This document shows, piece by piece, positions 1 through 8,604 of a stretch of 50,763 nt of DNA. The DNA comes from Collinsella aerofaciens. Lineage in GTDB: Bacteria > Actinomycetota > Coriobacteriia > Coriobacteriales > Coriobacteriaceae. The notes under the pieces were generated by a model. The model did no database searches and was not told where the DNA came from. It saw only the letters and a program-made list of their open reading frames with translations. A program made the position numbers and the translations under genes. The number at the start of each line of letters is the position of its first letter. Position 1 is the stretch's first letter. Location: the NCBI GenBank assembly GCA_905213325.1, contig CAJMHW010000013.1, forward strand, positions 1 through 50,763. Reading direction: 5' to 3'.

Positions 1-564
1 CAGGGAACTGTTTTCCAATACGGTCTGACTGATGGTGTAATCCCACGGAAGCTGGATGGCGATCGGATCCAGCATTTCACCCAGGCCGCCCACCGCCAGT
101 AAATTGGGAAGGATTTCCTTTGTGATCTTAGGATTCACCCTTCCATATTCTTCTAATTTGTCTCTTACGATGCGCAGCATGGCCTCCTGGGTCAGATGGT
201 CCAGCTCGTCCTCCTCCACTTCAATGGAGCCGATCTCGCCAATGAGTGCAGGTTCCTCGGAATCCAGACACAGCAGTTCCCCCCGTTCCAGTCCTTCTAC
301 CAGTACCCTTACCACTTTGCCGGGAAGCTTTACCAACTGCTTTACAACGGCAATGGTGCCCACCTGATACAACTCCCCCAGCTCCGGTTCCACGATCTCA
401 GGATGTCTCTGTGCCACGAGAAAGAGCCTCTGGTCTCCCACCATGGCCTTCTCCACCGCTGCCACGGACTTAGGCCTGTTGACATCAAAATGCAGTACCA
501 TTCCCGGAAGTATGGTCAGTCCCCTGAGGGCCACTACCGGCATTATAATCATTTGTTCTCCCAT
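1..564 (-). CDS. lon: Lon protease, N-terminal part (runs off the contig start)
   Basis: Reading the minus strand from the ATG at 564 gives an open frame to the window edge starting MGEQMIIMPVVALRGLTILP and continuing with VLHFDVNRPKS, IAVVKQLVKLPGKVVRVLVEG and PWDYTISQ. This is the substrate-binding N-terminal (LAN/PUA-like) domain of the ATP-dependent protease Lon; the AAA+ and Ser-Lys protease parts lie outside the window. The ATG is preceded by an AGAGGTG ribosome site. GC and codon use are lower than in the main body of the contig, and clpX followed by lon is the usual order in Lachnospiraceae and other Clostridia. With the 3' part of clpX it probably belongs to a different genome than the rest of the window. 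Identification is confident; only about 188 residues are present. Confidence 0.9.
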   Translation of the reverse strand, partial: MGEQMIIMPVVALRGLTILPGMVLHFDVNRPKSVAAVEKAMVGDQRLFLVAQRHPEIVEPELGELYQVGTIAVVKQLVKLPGKVVRVLVEGLERGELLCLDSEEPALIGEIGSIEVEEDELDHLTQEAMLRIVRDKLEEYGRVNPKITKEILPNLLAVGGLGEMLDPIAIQLPWDYTISQTVLENSSL

Positions 565-748
565 TCTTAAACTTCACCTCTTGTATTTAAAACCATCTAA
601 AAAGCCGCTGCAATACAGGTGCCGGGCGGAGCCAAGATCAGCGCTCTCCCCGGGTCATATCTGGTTTGCAACGGCCCTTTCTCTTTGTCTAAATTGTCAC
701 AGAAACTTACCGCACCTTTTCCCGTCCAATGGGACCGGAATGGCTTTT

Positions 749-2230
749 TCAGGCAATCTCACCAGTTTTGTTGTCTCCCCGCATTCTGTCAGACAGAGGC
801 TTACGGGCAGAAGCAGGCGGCATATCGCGGTACACAAGTTCCGGCTGTCCTGTCTTTTTTACAACCTCCCTGGTAATGGTACAGATCCCGATGGTATCAT
901 CCGATGGGATCTCGTACATCAGATCCATCATCACGGACTCAAGGATGGAACGCAGTCCCCTGGCGCCGATCTTGCGGTCCACTGCCAGCTGTGCGATCTC
1001 CTCAAGGGCTTCCCTGGTGAATTCCAGCTTTACATTGTCCAGCTCAAACAGCTTCTGATACTGCCTTGTGAGAGCGTTCTTCGGCTCGGAAAGGATTCGC
1101 ACCATGGCGTCCTTGGTAAGCTGCTGAAGGGAAACCATTACCGGAACACGGCCGATAAACTCAGGAATCAGACCAAACTTGGTAAGATCCTTTGGCTCAA
1201 CCTTTCTCAGCAGGTCGTCAATATTCATATCATTCTTATTGACTACCTCCGCATTAAAGCCAATGGAACCGGCGCTGAGGCGCTGTTCCACGATCTTCTC
1301 CAGACCATCAAAGGCACCGCCGCAGATAAAAAGGATATTGGTGGTGTCGATCTGGAGGAGCTCCTGGTGGGGATGCTTCCTTCCTCCCTGAGGAGGAACA
1401 CTGGCAACGGTTCCTTCCAGGATCTTTAACAGTGCCTGCTGAACGCCTTCACCGGATACATCCCTTGTGATGGACACGTTCTCAGACTTCTTGGTGATCT
1501 TGTCAATTTCATCAATGTATATGATACCGTACTCAGCACGGGAAATATCATAATCAGCGGACTGGATCAGCTTTAAGAGAATGTTCTCCACGTCCTCGCC
1601 CACGTAGCCGGCCTCGGTAAGCGCGGTGGCATCGGCGATGGCAAACGGCACCTCGAGGATGCGCGCAAGCGTCTGGGCGAGCAGGGTCTTGCCGGTACCG
1701 GTGGGACCGAGCAGCAAAATGTTGGACTTGGCGAGCTCCACCTCGTCCATATCATCGTCGAACTGCGAGCCAACGCCGTCGTCAAAGGCAGACACCGCGG
1801 CGCCGCCCTCGATCACGCGGCGATAGTGGTTGTACACGGCCACCGACATGGCGCGCTTGGCGTCCTCCTGACCCATGACATAGGCAGAAAGCTCGTCATA
1901 GATCTCGTGCGGCGTCGGCACGCGTGTGATGACCTGGCGGTCGTCCTCGAGCTCAAAACCCTCGGTCTCGGGATCCACGGCGGGCTGGGATGCAGCCTGG
2001 CCGTGGTCGTTGAGGAAACCCGGCAGCTTGCCGTTGCGGGCGGCGTCCATAAAGTCCGAAGCCAGCGACTCCTCCAGAATCTCGGAACAGGCGGCGACGC
2101 ACTCGTCACAGATAAAGATGTTGGTCGGGCCCTTTACGAGGCGACGGACCTGGCCCTGCTCTTTTCCGCAGAAGGAGCAGCGGATGGGGTTGCCGTTCTC
2201 GTCAAAGTTGTCCTGCATGTTTCCTGCCAT
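749..2230 (-). CDS. clpX: ClpX, ATP-dependent Clp protease ATP-binding subunit (apparent chimera)
   Basis: About 493 residues. The N-terminal zinc-binding domain has CSFCGKEQ and CDECVAAC, followed by the AAA+ module with Walker A GPTGTGKT, Walker B IIYIDEIDK, a GRVP pore-type motif and sensor 2 GARGLRS. ClpX unfolds tagged proteins and feeds them to ClpP, encoded just upstream. The ATG at 2230 is chosen because AAGGA lies 8 nt before it inside the end of clpP; a longer frame would overlap clpP. The frame is intact, but base composition changes sharply near 1570-1625. Codons for residues up to about GYVGEDVEN are high-GC and Coriobacterial, while the rest is lower-GC and Clostridia-like and leads into lon. 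The gene is therefore probably a cross-species assembly join or, less likely, a recombinant. Confidence 0.9.
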   Translation of the reverse strand: MAGNMQDNFDENGNPIRCSFCGKEQGQVRRLVKGPTNIFICDECVAACSEILEESLASDFMDAARNGKLPGFLNDHGQAASQPAVDPETEGFELEDDRQVITRVPTPHEIYDELSAYVMGQEDAKRAMSVAVYNHYRRVIEGGAAVSAFDDGVGSQFDDDMDEVELAKSNILLLGPTGTGKTLLAQTLARILEVPFAIADATALTEAGYVGEDVENILLKLIQSADYDISRAEYGIIYIDEIDKITKKSENVSITRDVSGEGVQQALLKILEGTVASVPPQGGRKHPHQELLQIDTTNILFICGGAFDGLEKIVEQRLSAGSIGFNAEVVNKNDMNIDDLLRKVEPKDLTKFGLIPEFIGRVPVMVSLQQLTKDAMVRILSEPKNALTRQYQKLFELDNVKLEFTREALEEIAQLAVDRKIGARGLRSILESVMMDLMYEIPSDDTIGICTITREVVKKTGQPELVYRDMPPASARKPLSDRMRGDNKTGEIA

Positions 2231-2231
2231 C

Positions 2232-2852
2232 CTAGGCGTCCTTCGCGGCGAGATCGCGCGAGGTGACAATACGGTCGATCAGACCGTAGTCGAGGGCCTC
2301 GGCAGCGGTCAGGTAGTTGTCGCGCTCGGTGTCGGCCTGGACCTTCTCGATGGGCTGGCCCGAGGCGTCGGACAGGATCTGGTTGAGCTCGCGGCGAGTC
2401 TTCTTGATCTCCTCGGCCACGATCTCGATCTCGGTCTGCTGACCCTGGGCACCGCCGCTGGGCTGGTGAATCATGACCTTGGAGTGCGGCAGGCAGAAGC
2501 GCTTGCCCTTAGCGCCGGCTGAAAGCAGCACGGCGGCCATGGACGCGGCCATACCGACGCAGATGGTGGAGACCTGCGGCTTAATGAAGTTCATGGTGTC
2601 AAGAATCGCCAGGCCGGAGTAGACCTCGCCACCGGGCGAATTGATGTAGAGCGAAATATCCTTCTCGGCATCCTGACTCTCAAGATGCAGCAGCTGAGCA
2701 ACGACCAGGTTGGCGCTGACGGAGTTAATCTCCTCGCCCAAGAAGATGATGCGGTCGTTGAGCAGGCGCGAATAGATATCGTAGCTGCGCTCGCCGCGCG
2801 GCGTCTGCTCGATAACGTATGGCACGAGGGCGGAATCGAACTTAGCGATCAT
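2232..2852 (-). CDS. clpP: ClpP, ATP-dependent Clp protease proteolytic subunit
   Basis: Serine peptidase of family S14 that forms the two-ring proteolytic chamber used with ClpX. The catalytic Ser is in GMAASMAA, the His in MIHQPSGG and the Asp in TERDN. About 206 residues from the chosen start MIAKFDSALVPYVIEQ, which has GGAG six bases upstream; in-frame ATGs at 2858, 2864 and 2882 are possible but have weaker sites. The gene sits between tig and clpX on the same strand and its stop lies 1 nt before the clpX start, so the two are translated together. A perfect 11-bp inverted repeat lies in the gap before it. Function is certain; the exact start is less so. Confidence 0.94.
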   Translation of the reverse strand: MIAKFDSALVPYVIEQTPRGERSYDIYSRLLNDRIIFLGEEINSVSANLVVAQLLHLESQDAEKDISLYINSPGGEVYSGLAILDTMNFIKPQVSTICVGMAASMAAVLLSAGAKGKRFCLPHSKVMIHQPSGGAQGQQTEIEIVAEEIKKTRRELNQILSDASGQPIEKVQADTERDNYLTAAEALDYGLIDRIVTSRDLAAKDA

Positions 2853-2898
2853 ACGCATCTCCATTTCTCTCTTGCGGACCAAATTGGTTCTAGATAAA

Positions 2899-2939
2899 CG
2901 TACGGTGCCCGCATGCTATGCATTGGCTGGCACCGTACG
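2899..2939 (-). other. Hairpin between tig and clpP
   Basis: Perfect 11-bp inverted repeat (CGTACGGTGCC at 2899-2909, GGCACCGTACG at 2929-2939) with a 19-nt loop. On the minus strand it is followed by TTTATCTAG, so it could be a leaky terminator or a processing or regulatory hairpin separating tig from clpPX. Two smaller perfect inverted repeats lie between it and tig: ACCGG/CCGGT at 2945-2958 and GAGCGCA/TGCGCTC at 2979-2996. Confidence 0.5.
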
Positions 2940-3015
2940 AAGCAACCGGATAACCGGTGTATAACTTTACCCCATCACGAGCGCACGCATGCGCTCGCGG
3001 GCAAGGTGGCGAGAA

Positions 3016-4314
3016 TTACTCGGCGTCCTTGGCGGTCTCGTCGACCTCGGTCACCTTGGCGTTCTCGACCAGGTGGTCGACGGCCTTGGAACGACGGATG
3101 GACTCGCGGACGGCAGGCATGCGGCCATCAGCGATGAACTCAGCCTTGGAAGCCTCGACGTCCTTGACGCCAGCCTTCTCGAACTCAGCGTTGATGTCGT
3201 CCTCGGTGACCTCGATCTTGAGCTCACGGGCGAGGGCGTCCAGAGCCAGGGACTCACGGGCAACGTCGTTGGCCTGCTTGTGCAGGTCGCCGATGAACTG
3301 CTCCATGGTCAGACCGGAAGCGGGCAGCCAGGTGTCCAGAGTCATGCCGCGGGCAGCGAGGTTGGACAGGAAGTTCTGGCCAAGCTCCTCAAAGACGGAC
3401 TGCTCGTAGTCAGCATCCATCTCGTCGAGCTGCAGGCGCTCGGCGAGAGCGGAGACGCAACGGTTCTCCTTCTCGGCCGGGAGGCGGGAAGCCTTGTCCT
3501 GCTCGATCTCGATCTTGATGGCGTCGCGCATAGCGTCGATGCTGTCGAAGCCAAAGTCGGACTTGACGAGCTCGTCGGTGAGCTCGGGGGTGTTGCGGAC
3601 CTTGATGCCCTTGACGGTGACCTCGACGGTGTGGGTCTCGGCCTCCTCGCCCTCCTCGACCTCGTCGGTCCAGGTGACGGTCTTGACGTCGTCAACGTTA
3701 GCGCCGATCAGGGCCTCGTTGAACTCCTTGGGGTTGCTGTCGCTACCGGCGATGAGCATACGGCCCTCGGCGGCAAAGTTGTCGGCGTTCTCGACGGCCT
3801 TGAGGTCGACGGTAACGTAGTCCTCGGCCTCGACGGCGCGACCCTCGACGTCCTCGAAGGTGGCACGGTAGTTGAGGAGCATCTCGACCTGGTTGTTGAT
3901 CTCGGACTCGGTGACCTCCGCGGGGGGCATCTCGATCTCGACGGCGTCGAAGGAGGAGAGCTCAGCGGCGGGACGCAGGGAGAACTCGACGGTGTAGGTG
4001 TAGTCCTCGTGATCCTTGGCGAGGTCGAGCTCCTTGTAGTCACCGTTCTTGGTGGGGACGATGTCCAGCTCGTTGAGGACGGCGGGCTCGTTGGCGGCGA
4101 TCAGGTCGTTGGTGGCCTGAGCGAGGGTAGCCTCGGCGCCAAGAGCGGAGTCGATGACCGGACGGGGGGCCTTGCCGGCACGGAAGCCCGGGAAGCGGTA
4201 CTTCTTGGCGGTGTCCTTGTAAGCCTTCTTGATCGCGGCGTCGACGTCGGCGGCCGGGATGGTGACCGTAGCGGTGAGCTTGGCGTCCTTGACGTCAGAA
4301 GCGGTGATGTTCAA
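3016..4314 (-). CDS. tig: Trigger factor, ribosome-associated chaperone and prolyl isomerase
   Basis: About 432 residues. The ribosome-binding N-terminal domain includes the signature FPGFRAGKAPRPVID, followed by an FKBP-like domain (around residues 150-250, with EDYVTVDLKA and RMLIAGSDS) and a helical C-terminal chaperone domain. It binds nascent chains at the ribosome exit tunnel. The TTG at 4314 is preferred because GAGGAGG lies six bases before it and the protein then begins MNITASDVKDAKLTATV, as expected for the family; the longer frame starting at 4371 has no ribosome site. It is the first gene of the tig-clpP-clpX series. The C-terminus is acidic (EVDETAKDAE). Identification is certain; the non-ATG start is a judgement. 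Confidence 0.94.
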   Translation of the reverse strand: MNITASDVKDAKLTATVTIPAADVDAAIKKAYKDTAKKYRFPGFRAGKAPRPVIDSALGAEATLAQATNDLIAANEPAVLNELDIVPTKNGDYKELDLAKDHEDYTYTVEFSLRPAAELSSFDAVEIEMPPAEVTESEINNQVEMLLNYRATFEDVEGRAVEAEDYVTVDLKAVENADNFAAEGRMLIAGSDSNPKEFNEALIGANVDDVKTVTWTDEVEEGEEAETHTVEVTVKGIKVRNTPELTDELVKSDFGFDSIDAMRDAIKIEIEQDKASRLPAEKENRCVSALAERLQLDEMDADYEQSVFEELGQNFLSNLAARGMTLDTWLPASGLTMEQFIGDLHKQANDVARESLALDALARELKIEVTEDDINAEFEKAGVKDVEASKAEFIADGRMPAVRESIRRSKAVDHLVENAKVTEVDETAKDAE

Positions 4315-4405
4315 CACGTTCCTCCTCATACTGCCCAGCTTATCTGAGGTGCTGGTACCTTTATGCAACAAAGAGTCGCGACGGCCGAAGCCGACGCAGA
4401 TGCGT

Positions 4406-4489
4406 TGGTGCGGGCGAAAGGACTCGAACCTTCACGGGAATCCCACCAGAACCTAAATCTGGCGCGTCTACCAATTCCGCCACGCCCGC
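4406..4489 (-). tRNA. tRNA-Leu (anticodon TAG)
   Basis: The minus strand folds into a class II tRNA. The acceptor is GCGGGCG paired with CGCCCGC, the anticodon loop TTTAGGT carries TAG, there is a long variable arm (TGGGATTCCCGTGA), the T loop is TTCGAGT, the discriminator is A, and CCA is encoded at 4408-4406. Confidence 0.95.
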
Positions 4490-4575
4490 ATGAGCGCACA
4501 GACTAGGAATGATAGCAGATACGAACGGCAAGCGCACGCACACCTTTTACAAGCTCACGACCTCACCACGAGTGC

Positions 4576-4600
4576 AAAAGGCGGGACGAGTTGCCCCGCC
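4576..4600 (-). terminator. Rho-independent terminator after the molybdenum hydroxylase gene
   Basis: On the minus strand GGCGGG pairs with CCCGCC around a 9-nt loop and is followed by TTTT (4579-4576). It lies 30 bases after the stop codon of the hydroxylase gene at 4630. Confidence 0.7.
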
Positions 4601-4629
4601 CCGCCAATTACGACTTGTTCGCCGACCCG

Positions 4630-7461
4630 CTACTCCCCCAGCAGGGCCTTCTCGGGCGTGATGGGCAGTGAGCGAACCTGATGGCCGGTGGCGTGCGCCA
4701 CGGCCGAGGCTACTGCGGCGAGCGGCGTGTTGATGACGACCTCGCCGATCGACTTGGCGCCAAACGGGCCCGTCGGCTCGTAGCTCGGCTCAAAGGCCAC
4801 GCGAATGCTGCCGATATCCAGGCGCGTGGGCAGCTTGTAGCTCATAAAGTTGCCGGTGCGCAGGCGGCCGCGGTCATCGTGCTCGACAATCTCGTAGAGC
4901 GCATGGCCGATACCCTGGGCAATGCCGCCCTCGGCCTGGACGCGCGCGAGCGCTTCGTTGATAACGGTGCCGCAGTCCACAGCCGCCACGTAGTCCACCA
5001 CGGTCACCTTGCCGGTGGCCTTGTCGACCTCGACCTCGGCAATGCCGGCCATAAACGGCGGGGGCGAAACGGGCAGGCAGGCAGAGGCATGCGAGGTGAG
5101 CGCGTCGCCGCCTGCGATGTTCTTGACGCACAGGTTGGCAAAGTCGCGCAGCGTGAGGTAGCGGTTCTGCTCACGCGCGGCACGCTCGTCGGACAGGCGC
5201 ACGTACTGACCATCAAAGACCACGTCGGCGGCGTCCACGTCCCACATCTGGGCGGCCTTGGCGCAGATCTTCTCACGCAGCTCGGTCGCGGCGTTCTTGG
5301 CGGCAAGGCCCGTCACGTACGTACCCGAGCTCGCGTACGAGCCGGCATCGAACGGCGACACGTCGGTGTCCACGCCGCGCACCACGATCAGCGAGCTCTC
5401 CACACCCAGCTCCTCGGCGGCAATCTGCGCCAGGATCGTGTCGACGCCCATGCCGTTATCGGTGGCGCCGGTACCGATGGTAATGAAGCCGTCCTCTTCC
5501 AGGCGCATGTCGATGCCGGCGATATCCACGTTGGAGATGCCCGAGCCCTGCATGGTAAGCGCGCAGCCCAGGGCGCGCACGCGGTCGCCCAGGTCCACGG
5601 CCAGCGGCTTGTCGCGCCAGCCGATCATGTCCATCGCGCGCAGCAGGCAGCGGTCGAGCGCGCAGGCGTTGAGCTTCTCGTTGTAGTACTGCGGCATGAT
5701 CTCGCCCTCGTGCACGATGTTCTTAAGGCGCAGGTCGGCGGGGTCCATGTGCAGCATGTCGGCGAGTTCGTTGACAGCGCTCTCCACGGCAAACTGGCCC
5801 TGGGTGGCACCGTAGCCGCGATAAGCGCCGCCGCGGTTGGTGTTGGTGTAGACGGCGTCCCAGCTAAAGCGGCTCGCCTTCACGTGGTTGTAGATGGGCA
5901 GGCTCTTGTGGCCCGAAAGGCCAATCGTCGTGGTGGCGTGCTCGCCGTACGCGCCGGCGTTGGACAGCGTGTGCAGATCGATGGCCGTGATGGTGCCGTC
6001 GTTCATAGCGCCCAACTTAACGGTCATCTGCATCTGGTGGCGCGAGTTGCCCGCGGTGATAGTCTCCTCGCGGGTGTAGCAGCAGTAGCTCGGACGGCCG
6101 GTCTGCTGGGTCACGAACGCCACGAAGATCTCGCAGCAACCCGTCTGCTTGGAGCCAAAGCCGCCGCCGATGCGCGGCTTGATGACCTGCACCTGCGACT
6201 GCGGAATATCGAGCGACTGCGCGACCATGCGGCGCACGTGGAAGGGCACCTGCGTAGAGGTGGTCACCGAGATGCGCCCAAACGCGTCGGTCGTCGCGAA
6301 GGCTCGGAAGGTCTCCATGGGCGCGGTCTGCGTGGCCTGGCTGGTGTAGGTGCGGGTGAAAACGATGTCGCTCTGGGCGAAGGCCTCGTCCAAATCGCCA
6401 AAGTCGCTGGTACCGCTGCACACCAGGTTGCGAGCAACGTCGCCGCCCTGCGGGAACATAAAGGTCACGTCGCCCTCGGGGTGGACCACGATGTCGTTAT
6501 CGAGTGCCTGGGTAAAGTCGAGCAGCGGCTCGAGCACCTCGTAGTCGACCTTGATGAGCTTGAGCGCCTTGTCGGCGGCCTCCTCGGTCTCGGCGGCGAC
6601 GATCGCCACCTCCTCGTTTTGGTAACGGACGAGGTTCTCGAGAATCAGGCGGTCGTAGGGACTCGGCTGCGGATAGCTCTGGCCGGCGATGGTAAAGCGG
6701 CGCTGGGGCACGTCCTCGTAGGTGTATACGCCCACGACGCCAGGCACCTTCAGGGCGCGCGACGTGTCGATGGAGCGGATCTTGGCGCGCGCATACGGGC
6801 TGCGCTTGAGTTTGACGATGAGCGCGCCGGCGGGCACCAGGTCACCCGTGTAGACGGGACGGCCCTCGAGCAGCGCCTTCGAGTCCTTCTTGGGCTGCTT
6901 GTGGGTGATCTGCTTGTACGCGACACCATCGCAGCTGGTGTCGTTGACCGGCAGCTCGGGCATCTCAAAGCCCACCTGCACGCCGGACTCGTTGAGGAAG
7001 CGGACGATGGCGCGCAGCTGGCTCTCGTAGCCGCTGCAACGGCAGAGGTTGCCGGCAAGCTGGCGCGAGAGTTCCTCGCGCGTGGCGACGAGGCTTGGGT
7101 CCTCCTTGGCGGCGCGGGCAAGCGCCAGCACGTTCATGATAAGGCCGGGGGCGCAAAAACCGCACTGCTCGGCGCCTTCGGCAGCCATCGCGCGGGCCAG
7201 TGCCTCGGCTTCGGCCTTAAGGCCCTCGAGCGTGGTGATGGTATGGCCCTCAACACGGGCGGCGGGAACCGAGCAGCTCAGCACCGGATCGCCGTCGAGC
7301 CACACCGTGCACAGACCGCAGTTGGTGGTCTCGCAGGCGCAGCGCACCGACGCGCAGCCCTGCTCGCGCAGCAGCGCAAAGAGCATGGTATCGGGGGCAA
7401 TCTGAACCTTGACCTTGCGGCCGTTAAGCGTAAAGGAAAGATCGATGAGTTTGGCAGCCAT
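4630..7461 (-). CDS. Molybdenum hydroxylase (xanthine dehydrogenase family), fused 2Fe-2S and molybdopterin subunits
   Basis: 943 residues. Residues 1-160 form the small subunit with two 2Fe-2S clusters (CETTNCGLCTVW plus a later Cys; CGFCAPG and NLCRCSGY). The rest is the molybdopterin-binding large subunit, with GGGFGSKQTG, AYRGYGATQG, GTGATDNGMG and the C-terminal GAKSIGEV that carries the catalytic Glu. Such enzymes hydroxylate purines or other N-heterocycles and pass electrons through Fe-S to FAD. The FAD subunit is the gene just upstream, whose TAA overlaps this ATG by one base (TAATG). GQG of many family members reads GMG here. Two DUF3343 genes, yedF, selD and a SufS-like desulfurase elsewhere in the window are the partners reported for selenium-dependent molybdenum hydroxylases, so this may be one. 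The true substrate is not visible. Confidence 0.85.
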   Translation of the reverse strand: MAAKLIDLSFTLNGRKVKVQIAPDTMLFALLREQGCASVRCACETTNCGLCTVWLDGDPVLSCSVPAARVEGHTITTLEGLKAEAEALARAMAAEGAEQCGFCAPGLIMNVLALARAAKEDPSLVATREELSRQLAGNLCRCSGYESQLRAIVRFLNESGVQVGFEMPELPVNDTSCDGVAYKQITHKQPKKDSKALLEGRPVYTGDLVPAGALIVKLKRSPYARAKIRSIDTSRALKVPGVVGVYTYEDVPQRRFTIAGQSYPQPSPYDRLILENLVRYQNEEVAIVAAETEEAADKALKLIKVDYEVLEPLLDFTQALDNDIVVHPEGDVTFMFPQGGDVARNLVCSGTSDFGDLDEAFAQSDIVFTRTYTSQATQTAPMETFRAFATTDAFGRISVTTSTQVPFHVRRMVAQSLDIPQSQVQVIKPRIGGGFGSKQTGCCEIFVAFVTQQTGRPSYCCYTREETITAGNSRHQMQMTVKLGAMNDGTITAIDLHTLSNAGAYGEHATTTIGLSGHKSLPIYNHVKASRFSWDAVYTNTNRGGAYRGYGATQGQFAVESAVNELADMLHMDPADLRLKNIVHEGEIMPQYYNEKLNACALDRCLLRAMDMIGWRDKPLAVDLGDRVRALGCALTMQGSGISNVDIAGIDMRLEEDGFITIGTGATDNGMGVDTILAQIAAEELGVESSLIVVRGVDTDVSPFDAGSYASSGTYVTGLAAKNAATELREKICAKAAQMWDVDAADVVFDGQYVRLSDERAAREQNRYLTLRDFANLCVKNIAGGDALTSHASACLPVSPPPFMAGIAEVEVDKATGKVTVVDYVAAVDCGTVINEALARVQAEGGIAQGIGHALYEIVEHDDRGRLRTGNFMSYKLPTRLDIGSIRVAFEPSYEPTGPFGAKSIGEVVINTPLAAVASAVAHATGHQVRSLPITPEKALLGE

Positions 7462-8375
7462 TAGCGCACCTCGCTAGAATCGACGCCGGGCACGCGGCGG
7501 CAGGAATACTCGTCCGTGGCAAACTTGGGAATCTGCACGCACTCGAGCTCGCGGGCAAGCGCGGCCGAAAGCTCGATGCCGGCGGCGCGACGCACAGCCT
7601 GGACGGCAAGCGGGGCCGAGATGCGGCGGCGGTAGTCGGCCGAGCCCCACAGGTTGGTGCCGTAGCTCAGCGCGCGCACGGATGCGGCCAGGACGCGAAG
7701 CTCGTCCTCGGAAGGATGCTCGTTCACCAGGCCGCACGCCTCGCCCTGCAGCAGGGTCGCACGCAGCGGGCGGGCGCCCACGGTGACATGCCAGCTGTTG
7801 TCCCACCAGGCAGCGGTAACGTTCAGCGAGGGGAAATCGGTCGCGGCCTTGCGCACGGCCTCGTAGCTCGCGCGGTAATCATGCTTGACGACCACGACAT
7901 GCTCGATCACGTCGCGCACGTAGCCCATGTCCACGAACTCGGCGAGCGGCACGCGACCGGCACCCGTCAGCTCAACATAGGAATCGAGCGCGAGGAAGGC
8001 GGAGAGAACGTCCGAGAAGCCAAAGCGGCCGTAGATGCTGCCGCCCACCGTGGCGGTATTGCGCAGCTGCACGCCCACGATGTCGTGGACGCCAAACTCA
8101 AAGACATTATTGACAAGCGCGTTGAGCTCGGCATGACGCTCGAGCTGGCGCAGGGTGCACATGGCACCGATGCGAAACTCGGTCTCGGTCTCCTCGATCT
8201 GATCGAGTCCGCAGGCCGAAAGGTCAATCGCCGTCGCCACACGACGCGAACCCAGGCGCATCCAGATGCCGCCGCCCACAATCTTGTTGTTGCGGTTCTT
8301 CTGTAAGAGCTCATAGGCTTCGGCCGCGTTTCCAACACGGACGTAGGTACCGAACTTGAGCACGTTCTCCCCCAT
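7461..8375 (-). CDS. FAD-binding subunit of the molybdenum hydroxylase
   Basis: 304 residues of the CoxM/XdhB type (FAD_binding_5 plus CO dehydrogenase flavoprotein C-terminal domain). FAD contacts are suggested by NNKIVGGGIWMRLG near residue 33 and by the TVGGSIYGRFGFSD motif (ATVGGxI...DxxxA loop) near residue 110. It would pass electrons from the 2Fe-2S clusters of the downstream protein to NAD or another acceptor. It is the first gene of a two-gene operon, and its stop overlaps the next start by 1 nt. The start at 8375 has only a close GGAGAG, so a slightly different start is possible. Upstream lies a palindromic repeat shared with two other places in the window. Confidence 0.85.
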   Translation of the reverse strand: MGENVLKFGTYVRVGNAAEAYELLQKNRNNKIVGGGIWMRLGSRRVATAIDLSACGLDQIEETETEFRIGAMCTLRQLERHAELNALVNNVFEFGVHDIVGVQLRNTATVGGSIYGRFGFSDVLSAFLALDSYVELTGAGRVPLAEFVDMGYVRDVIEHVVVVKHDYRASYEAVRKAATDFPSLNVTAAWWDNSWHVTVGARPLRATLLQGEACGLVNEHPSEDELRVLAASVRALSYGTNLWGSADYRRRISAPLAVQAVRRAAGIELSAALARELECVQIPKFATDEYSCRRVPGVDSSEVR

Positions 8376-8454
8376 CTCTCCACTTGTCCAGTACTTTTAA
8401 GTGTACCAAACGAGGGGCCGCACACCGTTTTAGGACAAAATCCACCCACCCATC

Positions 8455-8529
8455 CATAACTTGCGGTGATATACGGACTGATTAGCCGTTCTGGAACGCA
8501 AAACAGTCCGTATATCACCGCAAGTTATG
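8455..8529. repeat. Palindromic repeat A, copy 1
   Basis: Perfect 26-bp inverted repeat (8455-8480 and 8504-8529; core GCGGTGATATACGGACTG) around a 23-nt loop that itself holds a small hairpin CGTTC/GAACG. Copies 2 and 3 at 33967 and 35245 share the core, but here two arm positions differ and both changes are matched on the opposite arm. The copy lies between the xdh-like promoter region and the gdhA terminator. Confidence 0.85.
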
Positions 8530-8545
8530 AGGAATCCTCCGGGAT

Positions 8546-8579
8546 AGAAAAGGCTCCCAGCCAGATAGCTGGGAGCCTT
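8546..8579 (-). terminator. Rho-independent terminator of gdhA
   Basis: A perfect 10-bp stem GGCTCCCAGC / GCTGGGAGCC (8552-8561, 8568-8577) with a 6-nt loop, extended by AA/TT pairs. On the minus strand it is followed by TTTTCT. It lies 25 bases after the gdhA stop. Confidence 0.9.
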
Positions 8580-8604
8580 CTGCGATGCTATGTCGAGCGA
8601 AGAT

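Noticed and set aside
4681..7464. Very long open frame on the plus strand opposite the Mo hydroxylase (and similar long frames opposite tig, gdhA and the hyf genes)
   Set aside because: These are shadows of high-GC coding regions. They are rich in Arg, Gly, His and Ala without domains, and the opposite strand has clear conserved proteins and ribosome sites.
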